Shown: positions 1-5,733 of the stretch, one piece after another
How the letters are laid out: every line of letters begins with the position of its first letter
Position numbering within the stretch: position 1 is the first letter of the stretch
Assembly: GCA_007135295.1 (NCBI GenBank)
Contig: SLJD01000106.1
Coordinates: 1 to 5,733, forward strand
From: Phycisphaerales bacterium
Lineage (GTDB): Bacteria; Planctomycetota; Phycisphaerae; Phycisphaerales; SM1A02
Length of the DNA: 5,733 nucleotides
Direction of reading: 5' to 3'
The notes under the pieces: generated by a model
Told to the model about the DNA's origin: nothing
The model's database searches: none
What the model saw: only the letters and a program-made list of their open reading frames with translations
Made by a program: the position numbers and the translations under genes

Positions 1-1230
1 CACGACATGCTCTTTCTGGGCGAGAAAGGGCAGGCCAAGAGTCGGCTCATGCGAATGCTCAGCCGCTTTCTCGACGAATCAGTGCCTTATCTGGACATCC
101 CTGGTTGCCCTGTCCATGAGGATCCGTACCACCCAATCACCCGTGCGGGGAAGGAACTGATCGAACAGCTGCCTGAAGATCGCATCCCGATCACGTGGTG
201 GCACCGGGAAGATCGCTATACCGAACGCCTGGCCCCGGGAACGAAATTTGCCGACATCATCGGCGAAATTGACCCTGCCCGACTCGTCAGTGGCACCAGC
301 ATGTCCGCTGAAGAGGCGCTGCATTTTGGACTGATTCCACGCATGCATCGGGGAATATTTGCAATGAATGAACTGCCGGATCTGGATGAACTCGTCCAAG
401 TCGGACTCTTCAATATTCTTGAAGAACGTGATGTTCAGATTCGTGGCTACCCAGTCCAATTCGATGTCGACGTACTGATTCTGTTCTCGGCCAATCCGCA
501 GACGTACAACAGGTCCGGCAAGGTCATCCCGCAGTTGAAGGATCGGATCGGCTCAACGATCCAGACGCATTATCCCAGGCGTCGTGAACTCGGCATCGAG
601 ATCATGAAGCAGGAGTCGAATGTCTCGCTCGATGGCGAATACCCCGTCCTCGTCCCGCCGTTCATGGAGGAGATCCTCGAGGAGATTTCAACCGCCGCCC
701 GCCGCAGCAAATACGTCGATCACGATTCGGGCGTCAGCGCCAGGTTCAGCACGGCAAACTACCGAACAATGATCGCCAGTGCCCGCCAGCGAGCCATCCG
801 GCTGAATGAACGGCCTGCTGTTCCGCGAATCAGCGACCTCGGTCACCTGTACAGTTCTTCGCTTGGCAAATTGGAACTGGACATGATGGGCAGTCACCAG
901 ATGTCGGAACGCCAGGTGATCGATGCACTCGTGACAGAAGCAACCCGGACGGTCTTTGAGGAGTATGTCGACGAACACGGACTCAACGAGATCGCTGACA
1001 TCTTCAGCAAAGGGGTCAAGATTGAAGTCGGAGACATGCTTCCTTCATCGGCCTATGCCGAACTGCTCCAACGCGTCCCGCCGGCCTGGAACAAGGCCTT
1101 CGAGGTGAATCCGGCTGAGAACCAAGCTGTTCGCGCCAGCTGTGTTGAATTCGTCCTAGCCGGCCTCTACGCAACCGATCGGATTAGTCGCGCGCAGAAG
1201 CACGGGCGGGTCACCTATGACATCACCTGA
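1..1230 (+). CDS. Chelatase-type (MoxR/ChlI-like) AAA+ ATPase, 5' partial
   Basis: This is a AAA+ ATPase of the magnesium-chelatase subunit I / MoxR superfamily, probably a cytosolic remodelling or metal-insertion motor powering the VWA protein encoded next. Visible in the sequence: Walker A GEKGQAKS (bases 19-42), a Walker B-like segment IFAMNELPDL (around 355-384), sensor 1 SANPQTY (around 487-507) and an arginine-finger segment LKDRIGS (around 535-555). The region between Walker A and Walker B carries the RYTERLAPGTKFADIIGEID segment seen in chelatase-like ATPases. A helical lid and C-terminal domain follow. The first in-frame ATG (base 7) is only four codons before Walker A, and the frame is open back to base 1, so the true start lies upstream; I estimate some 70-80 residues are missing. 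From memory it resembles the mycobacterial Rv0958-type 'magnesium chelatase' more than true BchI. The usual Walker B Asp is replaced by Asn (bases 367-369). ATPase assignment is firm; the cellular client is unknown. Confidence 0.93.
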   Translation, partial: HDMLFLGEKGQAKSRLMRMLSRFLDESVPYLDIPGCPVHEDPYHPITRAGKELIEQLPEDRIPITWWHREDRYTERLAPGTKFADIIGEIDPARLVSGTSMSAEEALHFGLIPRMHRGIFAMNELPDLDELVQVGLFNILEERDVQIRGYPVQFDVDVLILFSANPQTYNRSGKVIPQLKDRIGSTIQTHYPRRRELGIEIMKQESNVSLDGEYPVLVPPFMEEILEEISTAARRSKYVDHDSGVSARFSTANYRTMIASARQRAIRLNERPAVPRISDLGHLYSSSLGKLELDMMGSHQMSERQVIDALVTEATRTVFEEYVDEHGLNEIADIFSKGVKIEVGDMLPSSAYAELLQRVPPAWNKAFEVNPAENQAVRASCVEFVLAGLYATDRISRAQKHGRVTYDIT

Positions 1231-1278
1231 TCTGACGGATCGTGTCACGCAGCAGTCCGGCAACTGCATCGCTTACGG

Positions 1279-2988
1279 ATGGATTCCATGACTCGTCATC
1301 GCGACCGTCTTGGCGGTATCGTTCATACTTACCAGCGCTACGATCCGCAACGTTTTCCGCCTCCCGCGTCATCAGGTCCGGACATGGTATCCCCCATGTT
1401 TGAGCATATGCTTACGTTCGGAGGAAGGAGCGAATTCACCGAAGAGGATCTGGCCAACGCCATCCAGCTCGATCCCGAGCAGATTGACGGGCTGGGCCCG
1501 TCAATCGAATCTCTGATCGCATTACTCGAAGAGCGGAAGCGAAAGATCCTTCAGACATATAAAACGGAACGAGTCGAGCGACTCGCCCGTGACCTGTACC
1601 TTGAACAGTATGCCCAAACGCAGCCACCACCATCGCTTAGCCAGCGATTCGAGAAAGAAGCAACCGCTGAACAACTGCATGGTCTTGAAAGACTCTGGTA
1701 CCGCGCGGATGAGCATACTCCGTTCGCGCGGAACCTGCTCCACATGATCGAGCGCCTTGGTGAGAAGTACCAGATCGATGAACTTGCCGCCCGTTACGAG
1801 TTCATCGGCCGGACGGAAATGGACATTCCCAAAGCCCTGGCGATCAAGGAAGAGCTGGAAACCATCGATCGCCTTTTGGAGCAGTTACGAGAGGCGCGGG
1901 AGACGGCTCAGCTGGCAGTCGTTGACATGGAGGCCCTCGCCGAATTCGCTGAACCAGGTGAAATGGATCAATTGCGGGCACTCCAGCAGCAAATTCAGGA
2001 TTACCTTCGCGAAGCGGCCGAACAGCAGGGGCTGGAACTGACTCGTGAGGGTTACCAGTTGACACCCAAGGCCTACAGGTTGTTTCAATCACGGCTGCTC
2101 GAAGTGATCTTTGAGGATCTGCACGCCGCGCGGCGGGGGCGACACAGTGGCCCGATTCTCGGTGAAGGGGCGGTCGAGATCGAGAGGACGAAACCGTATG
2201 AGTTCGGCGATTCCGTCGCACACATGGACGTACCGCAGTCACTCATTAACGCGATGGTTCGTGAAGGCCGCCCCGGCCGCCCGAACGTCAAAGCTGATGA
2301 TATCGAGGTCCACCATACACGGAACAACCCGAAGTGCGCCACCGCCGTGATCATCGACATGAGCGGATCAATGCGGTACGAGGGCCAATACGTCAACTGC
2401 AAGCGGATGGCACTTGCGCTGGATGGGCTTATCCGCACTGAGTATCCCGGAGACTTTCTGCAATTTATTGAGATGTACACCTTCGCCACACCACGGCACA
2501 TCTCCGAGGTCCCTCAGTTGCTGCCGCGCCCGGTCACGCTGTACGATCCCGTCGTCCGCCTGCGTGCGAACATGTCCGATGAGCAGATCAGTGAAATGGA
2601 TGTTCCGCCCCACTTCACGAATATCCAACACAGTCTACAGATGGCTAGGCAATTCCTGGCGGTTCAGGACACGCCAAACCGCCAGATCATTCTCATCACC
2701 GACGGTCTGCCGACCGCGCACTTCGAAGGCGACGAACTCTTTCTGCTCTATCCGCCGCACGATCGAACTGAGTCCATGACCATGCGCGAAGCGTTCCTCT
2801 GCCAGCGGGAGCAGATCACAATTAACGTCTTTCTGCTGCCAAGCTGGTCCCAGTCGCATGAAGATGTCCAGTTCGCCCAGCGCATGGTGGAAGCCACGAA
2901 CGGGCGGGTTCTGTTCACAGGCGGCCGCGACCTCGATCGTTTTGTGATCTGGGATTACGTCAGCAACCGGCGGCGAATCATCGGATGA
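1279..2988 (+). CDS. VWA-domain protein, partner of the upstream chelatase-like ATPase
   Basis: This 569-residue protein ends in a von Willebrand factor A domain (about residues 353-560). The MIDAS metal site is complete: DMSGS (Asp360, Ser362, Ser364), Thr447 in HFTNIQ, and Asp475 in ITDGLPTAH. The N-terminal half has no fold I recognise. Residues about 184-254 are rich in Glu, Leu, Gln and Arg with a heptad-like pattern, suggesting a coiled coil. A conserved-looking TKPYEFGD segment (304-311) precedes the VWA domain, and the C-terminus ends in basic NRRRIIG. There is no signal peptide or membrane segment, so it is probably cytosolic. By analogy with BchD, ViaA and CbbO, it likely couples ATP hydrolysis of the upstream ATPase to a client protein or metal; this is inference. 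It starts 48 bases after the ATPase stop, in the same reading frame, implying co-transcription. The start is uncertain: ATG 1279 has no clear ribosome site, while ATG 1288 has GGATGG five bases upstream. Confidence 0.93.
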   Translation: MDSMTRHRDRLGGIVHTYQRYDPQRFPPPASSGPDMVSPMFEHMLTFGGRSEFTEEDLANAIQLDPEQIDGLGPSIESLIALLEERKRKILQTYKTERVERLARDLYLEQYAQTQPPPSLSQRFEKEATAEQLHGLERLWYRADEHTPFARNLLHMIERLGEKYQIDELAARYEFIGRTEMDIPKALAIKEELETIDRLLEQLREARETAQLAVVDMEALAEFAEPGEMDQLRALQQQIQDYLREAAEQQGLELTREGYQLTPKAYRLFQSRLLEVIFEDLHAARRGRHSGPILGEGAVEIERTKPYEFGDSVAHMDVPQSLINAMVREGRPGRPNVKADDIEVHHTRNNPKCATAVIIDMSGSMRYEGQYVNCKRMALALDGLIRTEYPGDFLQFIEMYTFATPRHISEVPQLLPRPVTLYDPVVRLRANMSDEQISEMDVPPHFTNIQHSLQMARQFLAVQDTPNRQIILITDGLPTAHFEGDELFLLYPPHDRTESMTMREAFLCQREQITINVFLLPSWSQSHEDVQFAQRMVEATNGRVLFTGGRDLDRFVIWDYVSNRRRIIG

Positions 2989-3019
2989 GTGGGCTAGCCG
3001 GCAGTCACGGGATGCCCTG

Positions 3020-3211
3020 TCAACGGACCGCTTCCGTCGACGACCCGCCCTCTGTGGACGCGTCGCTCTTCTCCTTCGATCCGGAAGGGATTCGGATCGA
3101 TGTCGTACATCCCTTGCATCGAACCACTTTCCCACGAGCGTGCGTCGGCACCGCCAGAACACGCTGGCAGGCGAGATTCGGGCACATGATTCGAATAATC
3201 TGCTGGGACAC
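3020..3211 (-). CDS. Small zinc-ribbon protein (63 aa), GTG start
   Basis: This short minus-strand gene encodes a 63-residue protein with a zinc-ribbon pattern: Cys10-X4-Cys15 (CPNLAC), then Cys32-X2-Cys35 (CKGC), separated by 16 residues that include the hydrophobic-then-basic stretch RVLAVP...ARGKVVRC. The tail after residue 42 is Ser/Gly/Glu-rich and looks disordered. Similar ribbons (a CPxx(xx)C knuckle, a short beta segment, G-K-x-x-R-C-x-x-C, then IxIP) are common at the N-termini of planctomycete proteins; here the ribbon is almost the entire protein. A perfect AAGGAGG lies six bases before the GTG start and selects it over the in-frame ATG two codons earlier (3215-3217), which would abut the Shine-Dalgarno. 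The gene ends 31 bases from the VWA stop (convergent) and is divergent from purA. Zn binding is inferred from the cysteines; the role is unknown (nucleic-acid or protein binding is possible). It might be a degraded remnant of a longer ribbon-bearing protein, but the strong ribosome site argues for expression. Confidence 0.75.
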   Translation of the reverse strand: MSQQIIRIMCPNLACQRVLAVPTHARGKVVRCKGCTTSIRIPSGSKEKSDASTEGGSSTEAVR

Positions 3212-3217
3212 GCACAT

Positions 3218-3224
3218 CCTCCTT
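3218..3224 (-). promoter_or_regulatory. Strong Shine-Dalgarno for the zinc-ribbon gene
   Basis: On the minus strand this reads AAGGAGG, a full match to the anti-Shine-Dalgarno of 16S rRNA. It sits exactly six bases before GTG (3209-3211) and zero bases before the in-frame ATG (3215-3217), so it decides the GTG start. It is the only strong ribosome binding site in the window; the other visible gene starts have weak or no complementarity. Confidence 0.8.
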
Positions 3225-3341
3225 GGGAAGCCGACTGACCGGGCTCAATATCGACAACCGGAACCGGCCACTTGACCGCCACCCGACTGATGGCGAAGCT
3301 ATGGCCTTTCGCTCCCCTCCTGATTGAACCAGAACCTGAAA
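3225..3341. other. Divergent intergenic region between zinc-ribbon gene and purA
   Basis: About 117 bases separate the zinc-ribbon ribosome site from the purA ATG, so promoters for both directions are expected here. I could not identify a convincing -35/-10 pair: TTGACC (3272-3277) has no good -10 at a 17-19 base spacing, and the minus-strand GATATT (complement of 3247-3252) has no matching -35. Visible structure includes a tandem AACCGG repeat (3256-3267), two copies of CCGACTGA (3231-3238 and 3283-3290), and a nested inverted repeat spanning 3266-3306. No open reading frame here looks real. Confidence 0.45.
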
Positions 3342-4718
3342 ATGACCGAACATCCCCCCGCCGACTCTTCCCAACGACCGCCTCACACCGCCGTGGTCGG
3401 ACTCCAGTGGGGCGATGAAGGAAAAGGCAAGGTCGTCGACCTGCTAACCCGCGTGCACGACGTCGTCGTCCGATACAACGGCGGCGCCAATGCCGGCCAT
3501 ACCGTCGTCATCGGCGACGAACGCTATGCCCTGCACCTGCTTCCCTCGGGCGTCCTCTGGCCCGACAAGCAGTGCGTGATCGGAAACGGAACCGTTGTTG
3601 ATCCGGTCGTCCTCCTCGATGAGATCGCCGGCCTTGAGCAGCGAGATATCCAGGTTTCCAACCGGCTTCTCCTTTCTGATCGCGCCCATGTCGTTATGCC
3701 CTATCATCGCGAACATGACGCAGCGCTCGAAAAAAGACTTGCCAAGGCGGCCGAAGGCACCGACGGCGACCGGTCAATCGGAACCACGCGTCGCGGCATC
3801 GGGCCCGCCTATGCGGACAAGGTTCATCGCTCCACCGCCATCCGGGTCGGTGACCTGTTTCACCCCGATCCACTTCGAGCCAAGCTCCGCGTGATCTGCG
3901 CGATTCGCTCTGCTGAACTGGCCGCCCTAGGCGTGGATGCACCGCCTCTGGACGCTGAACGACTTGCCGATCAGTACATTGAGATCGGCTCGCAGATTGA
4001 ACCCCTTGTCACCGATACGGTCTACTATCTGCACGATTGCCTGAAGGAGGGTCGGCCCATCCTCTTCGAAGGCGCCAATGCCTGTTTGTTGGATATCGAC
4101 CACGGCACGTACCCCTATGTCACGAGCTCGAACTGCTCAACGCTGGGCATCTCACCCGGAACCGGCGTCCTCGGGCGGCACGTCAACCGGGTGGTCGGCA
4201 TCATGAAGGCGTACACCACCCGCGTAGGAGCCGGCCCGTTTCCCACCGAGCAGAACAACGACATAGGCCAGGAAATCCGTGATCGCGGAAATGAATACGG
4301 GACGACCACTGGACGGCCGCGACGATGCGGCTGGCTCGACCTCGTCGCCGTACGCTATTCGGCCATGATCTGTGGCGCGACCTCCCTCTCCTGCATGCTC
4401 CTGGATGTGCTCAGCGGCATGGATGAACTCAGGCTCTGCGTCGGCTACCGCCTGCCCGACGGCTCGGTCACCGACCGCTTCCCGCCCGACGCCACGCGCC
4501 TCGAACAAGTCGAGCCGGTCTATGAGACTCTTTCAGGCTGGTCGGAAGACATCCGCCATGTCGAACGCCGGTCAAGCCTGCCGCCCGCAGCCCGGCAGTA
4601 CATCGACCGCATCGAATCCTTTGTCGGGGTGCCCGTCGACCTTATCAGCGTCGGCCCGGAGCGTTCACAGACGCTTGTGACGGACGAGATGGCCGATATT
4701 CGCCCTGCCGCTGTCTGA
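3342..4718 (+). CDS. purA: Adenylosuccinate synthetase
   Basis: PurA catalyses IMP + aspartate + GTP to adenylosuccinate, the first committed step from IMP to AMP, in the cytosol as a homodimer. Evident motifs, numbered from ATG 3342: WGDEGKGK with catalytic Asp25 (E. coli Asp13), NAGHT with His53 (E. coli His41), IGNGTVVDP, IGTTRRGIGPAY (from about 146), FEGANACLLDIDHGTYPYVTSS (from about 242; split here only by naming its key residues Asn246 and Asp251), the aspartate-binding loop GTTTGRPRRCGWLD, and C-terminal DLISVGPERSQT. At 458 residues it is slightly longer than the usual ~430, with a 12-residue extension before the GDEGKGK motif relative to E. coli. ATG 3342 is preferred over an in-frame TTG at 3324; neither has a good ribosome site. 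Two substitutions stand out: Asn246 where bacterial enzymes usually have Gln224, as in eukaryotic enzymes, and MLLD (352-355) where the guanine-recognition TKLD is usual. All other visible catalytic residues are present, so it is probably active. Confidence 0.97.
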   Translation: MTEHPPADSSQRPPHTAVVGLQWGDEGKGKVVDLLTRVHDVVVRYNGGANAGHTVVIGDERYALHLLPSGVLWPDKQCVIGNGTVVDPVVLLDEIAGLEQRDIQVSNRLLLSDRAHVVMPYHREHDAALEKRLAKAAEGTDGDRSIGTTRRGIGPAYADKVHRSTAIRVGDLFHPDPLRAKLRVICAIRSAELAALGVDAPPLDAERLADQYIEIGSQIEPLVTDTVYYLHDCLKEGRPILFEGANACLLDIDHGTYPYVTSSNCSTLGISPGTGVLGRHVNRVVGIMKAYTTRVGAGPFPTEQNNDIGQEIRDRGNEYGTTTGRPRRCGWLDLVAVRYSAMICGATSLSCMLLDVLSGMDELRLCVGYRLPDGSVTDRFPPDATRLEQVEPVYETLSGWSEDIRHVERRSSLPPAARQYIDRIESFVGVPVDLISVGPERSQTLVTDEMADIRPAAV

Positions 4719-4783
4719 CCCGCCCAACCCCTCGAATCCGTCAACCGCCCGTATCGTTTCGCCGATCGACCGACTGCGGTACG

Positions 4784-5542
4784 ATGATCCGCTCCATGAC
4801 CCAGACCGTCTCCCAACCCTCCCTTGCCGACGTGCCCACGGCCCGCCTGCCCCGCCACATCGCCGTCATCATGGACGGCAACGGCCGCTGGGCCGGCCAG
4901 CGGCAGATGCCGCGCATCGCCGGCCATCAGGAAGGCGGGAAGGCCGTCCGGCGCGTGGTCACTGAATGCGGCCGCCTCGGCATCAACGCGCTGACCCTCT
5001 ACTCGTTTTCCGTCGAGAACTGGAAACGACCGGCCGACGAGACCGGCGCACTCATGGAACTCTGCGCCGAGTACCTCGTCCACGAACGCGATGGACTTGT
5101 CCAGAACAACGTCCGGTTCGTTCCGATCGGTCGACGTGACGGCCTGCCGCCGGACGTCCTCCGCGAGCTCGACCGCACCGTCGCCGCCACCGCCGACTGC
5201 ACGGGCCTGACGCTCGCCCTCGCCCTCAATTACGGCTCCCGGGCGGAGATCACCGATGCCGTCCGCACCATCGCTGAGAAAGCCAGCACCGGCGAGCTTG
5301 ACCCCGCCATGATCGATGAGCACGTGGTCTCTGACCATCTCTACACGGCCGGCCTGCCGGACCCTGACCTGCTCATCCGCACCGCCGGGGAGATGCGGAT
5401 CTCCAACTACCTGCTCTGGCAAATCAGCTACGCCGAAATCCACGTCACCGACGTGCTCTGGCCTGACTTCCAGGTAGAAGACCTTCACAACGCGATCCGG
5501 GAATACGCATCACGGCAGCGGCGATTCGGCGGCATCGAATAA
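4784..5542 (+). CDS. uppS: Isoprenyl transferase (undecaprenyl diphosphate synthase)
   Basis: This is a cis-prenyltransferase that condenses isopentenyl diphosphate units onto farnesyl diphosphate to make the long-chain carrier lipid precursor used for peptidoglycan and other envelope glycans; it is cytosolic or membrane-associated. The 252 residues match the family length (E. coli 253). Signatures: IMDGNGRWA with catalytic Asp31 (E. coli Asp26), IAGHQEGGKA with His48 (E. coli His43), YSFSVENWKRP, and RTAGEMRISNYLLWQ with Arg199 and Arg205 (E. coli Arg194 and Arg200), followed by SYAEIHVTDVLWPDF with Glu218 (E. coli Glu213). The spacing of these residues matches E. coli exactly over the C-terminal motif. 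RTAGE replaces the common RTGGE/RTSGE, a tolerated position. The start could be ATG 4784 or ATG 4796; neither has a Shine-Dalgarno, and both lie in the variable N-terminus. It follows purA by 65 bases on the same strand with no visible terminator between them, so co-transcription is possible. The exact chain length of the product cannot be read from the sequence. Confidence 0.97.
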   Translation: MIRSMTQTVSQPSLADVPTARLPRHIAVIMDGNGRWAGQRQMPRIAGHQEGGKAVRRVVTECGRLGINALTLYSFSVENWKRPADETGALMELCAEYLVHERDGLVQNNVRFVPIGRRDGLPPDVLRELDRTVAATADCTGLTLALALNYGSRAEITDAVRTIAEKASTGELDPAMIDEHVVSDHLYTAGLPDPDLLIRTAGEMRISNYLLWQISYAEIHVTDVLWPDFQVEDLHNAIREYASRQRRFGGIE

Positions 5543-5586
5543 CCGCTTCCCCCCTGCCCGACGCGCCCGTCGTCCCTGATTGACCG

Positions 5587-5635
5587 AAAAAAATGCCACG
5601 CCCCTGAGCGGATGAGCGTGACGGGGCGTGACATT
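5587..5635 (-). terminator. Rho-independent terminator for the minus-strand gene at the right edge
   Basis: An inverted repeat pairs 5592-5604 (AATGCCACGCCCC) with 5623-5635 (GGGGCGTGACATT), 13 pairs with a single C/A mismatch and an 18-base loop. Read on the minus strand the GC-rich stem is followed by seven T residues (complement of A5587-5593), the textbook intrinsic-terminator form. On the plus strand the hairpin is followed by CAGTTGTAT without a T-run, so it would be a weaker stop for uppS, 49 bases after the uppS stop codon. It therefore mainly serves the gene coming in from the right and may also separate the two convergent units. Confidence 0.85.
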
Positions 5636-5694
5636 CAGTTGTATCGGTTCGGCCGGCGTGTCCCGGCCCGTTGCTTGTGCTCTCGGTCAGGGCG

Positions 5695-5733
5695 TCAGTT
5701 CGACAGTTTCTCCAGCAGCAGAATCTCCGGCTC
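5695..5733 (-). CDS. C-terminal end of an unidentified minus-strand gene
   Basis: Read from the right edge, the minus strand gives EPEILLLEKLSN followed by TGA (complement of 5695-5697). The codons are strongly G/C at the third position (10 of 12), matching the coding style of the window, and a strong minus-strand terminator lies about 60 bases downstream, so a gene ending here is expected. A second frame ending ...VELTP at a TGA a few bases further on is possible but has poor third-position GC. Twelve residues are too few to identify the product; the gene body lies beyond the window. Confidence 0.5.
   Translation of the reverse strand, partial: EPEILLLEKLSN

Noticed and set aside
2989..3019. 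Possible terminator between the convergent VWA and zinc-ribbon genes
   Set aside because: Only a short palindrome (GGCTAGCC, 2993-3000) is present, with no stable stem-loop followed by T residues.
3076..3100. 8-bp inverted repeat TCGATCCG / CGGATCGA with a 9-base loop
   Set aside because: It lies inside the zinc-ribbon coding sequence with no T-run on either strand; probably a chance result of codon use.
2985..3275. 96-residue plus-strand frame whose ATG overlaps the VWA stop (ATGA)
   Set aside because: The overlap looks like translational coupling, but the protein has no recognisable motif and the frame is antisense to the better-supported zinc-ribbon gene.
2635..3282. 215-residue minus-strand frame across the VWA C-terminus
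   Set aside because: It is antisense to the MIDAS-containing VWA domain, with no motif and Arg/Ser-rich low-information sequence.
3272..3302. TTGACC as a sigma-70 -35 box for purA
   Set aside because: No -10 hexamer with reasonable similarity to TATAAT occurs at 16-19 bases spacing.
2994..3386. 130-residue minus-strand frame over the intergenic region and purA start
   Set aside because: It overlaps the zinc-ribbon gene in another frame and runs antisense into purA; it lacks the cysteine pattern and a ribosome site.
4719..4783. Promoter or terminator between purA and uppS
   Set aside because: The 65 bases contain no hairpin with T-run and no recognisable promoter elements, so nothing can be called.
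4520..5488. 322-residue open frame on the minus strand across uppS
   Set aside because: It lies antisense to a clear UppS with all catalytic motifs. Its composition (Gly, Val, Asp, Ala, Arg) is what the complement of GC-rich codons gives, and no domain is recognisable.

Overview
The window reads as a chromosomal stretch from a moderately GC-rich bacterium, most likely a member of the Planctomycetota. That assignment is an inference. It rests on a Zn-ribbon micro-protein of a style common in that phylum, weak or absent Shine-Dalgarno sequences at most genes, a PurA with mixed bacterial and eukaryotic signature residues, and loosely packed genes. No rRNA, tRNA, mobile element or CRISPR array is visible.

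Layout, left to right. (1) Bases 1-2988 hold a two-gene plus-strand unit: a chelatase-type AAA+ ATPase, cut at its 5' end by the window edge, and a 569-residue protein with a helical N-terminal half and a C-terminal von Willebrand factor A (VWA) domain with an intact metal-binding MIDAS site. This ATPase/VWA pairing recalls the BchI/BchD, RavA/ViaA and CbbQ/CbbO systems, but its client is unknown. (2) Bases 3020-3211 on the minus strand hold a small gene for a 63-residue CX4C...CXXC zinc-ribbon protein with a perfect AAGGAGG ribosome binding site and a GTG start. It converges on the VWA gene and diverges from purA. (3) Bases 3342-4718 are purA (adenylosuccinate synthetase, AMP biosynthesis). 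(4) Bases 4784-5542 are an isoprenyl (undecaprenyl) diphosphate synthase gene, uppS, co-oriented with purA and 65 bases downstream. (5) At the right edge the last 12 codons of a minus-strand gene are visible, followed by a strong hairpin plus T-tract terminator (read on the minus strand) lying between it and uppS.

The ATPase/VWA pair probably acts as one machine. purA and uppS are housekeeping genes in nucleotide and cell-envelope metabolism that may share a transcript but have no biochemical link. The items most worth a second look are the ATPase/VWA module of unknown client, the small zinc-ribbon gene, and the residue substitutions at two functional sites of PurA. I do not see convincing evidence of a wholly new multi-gene system here.
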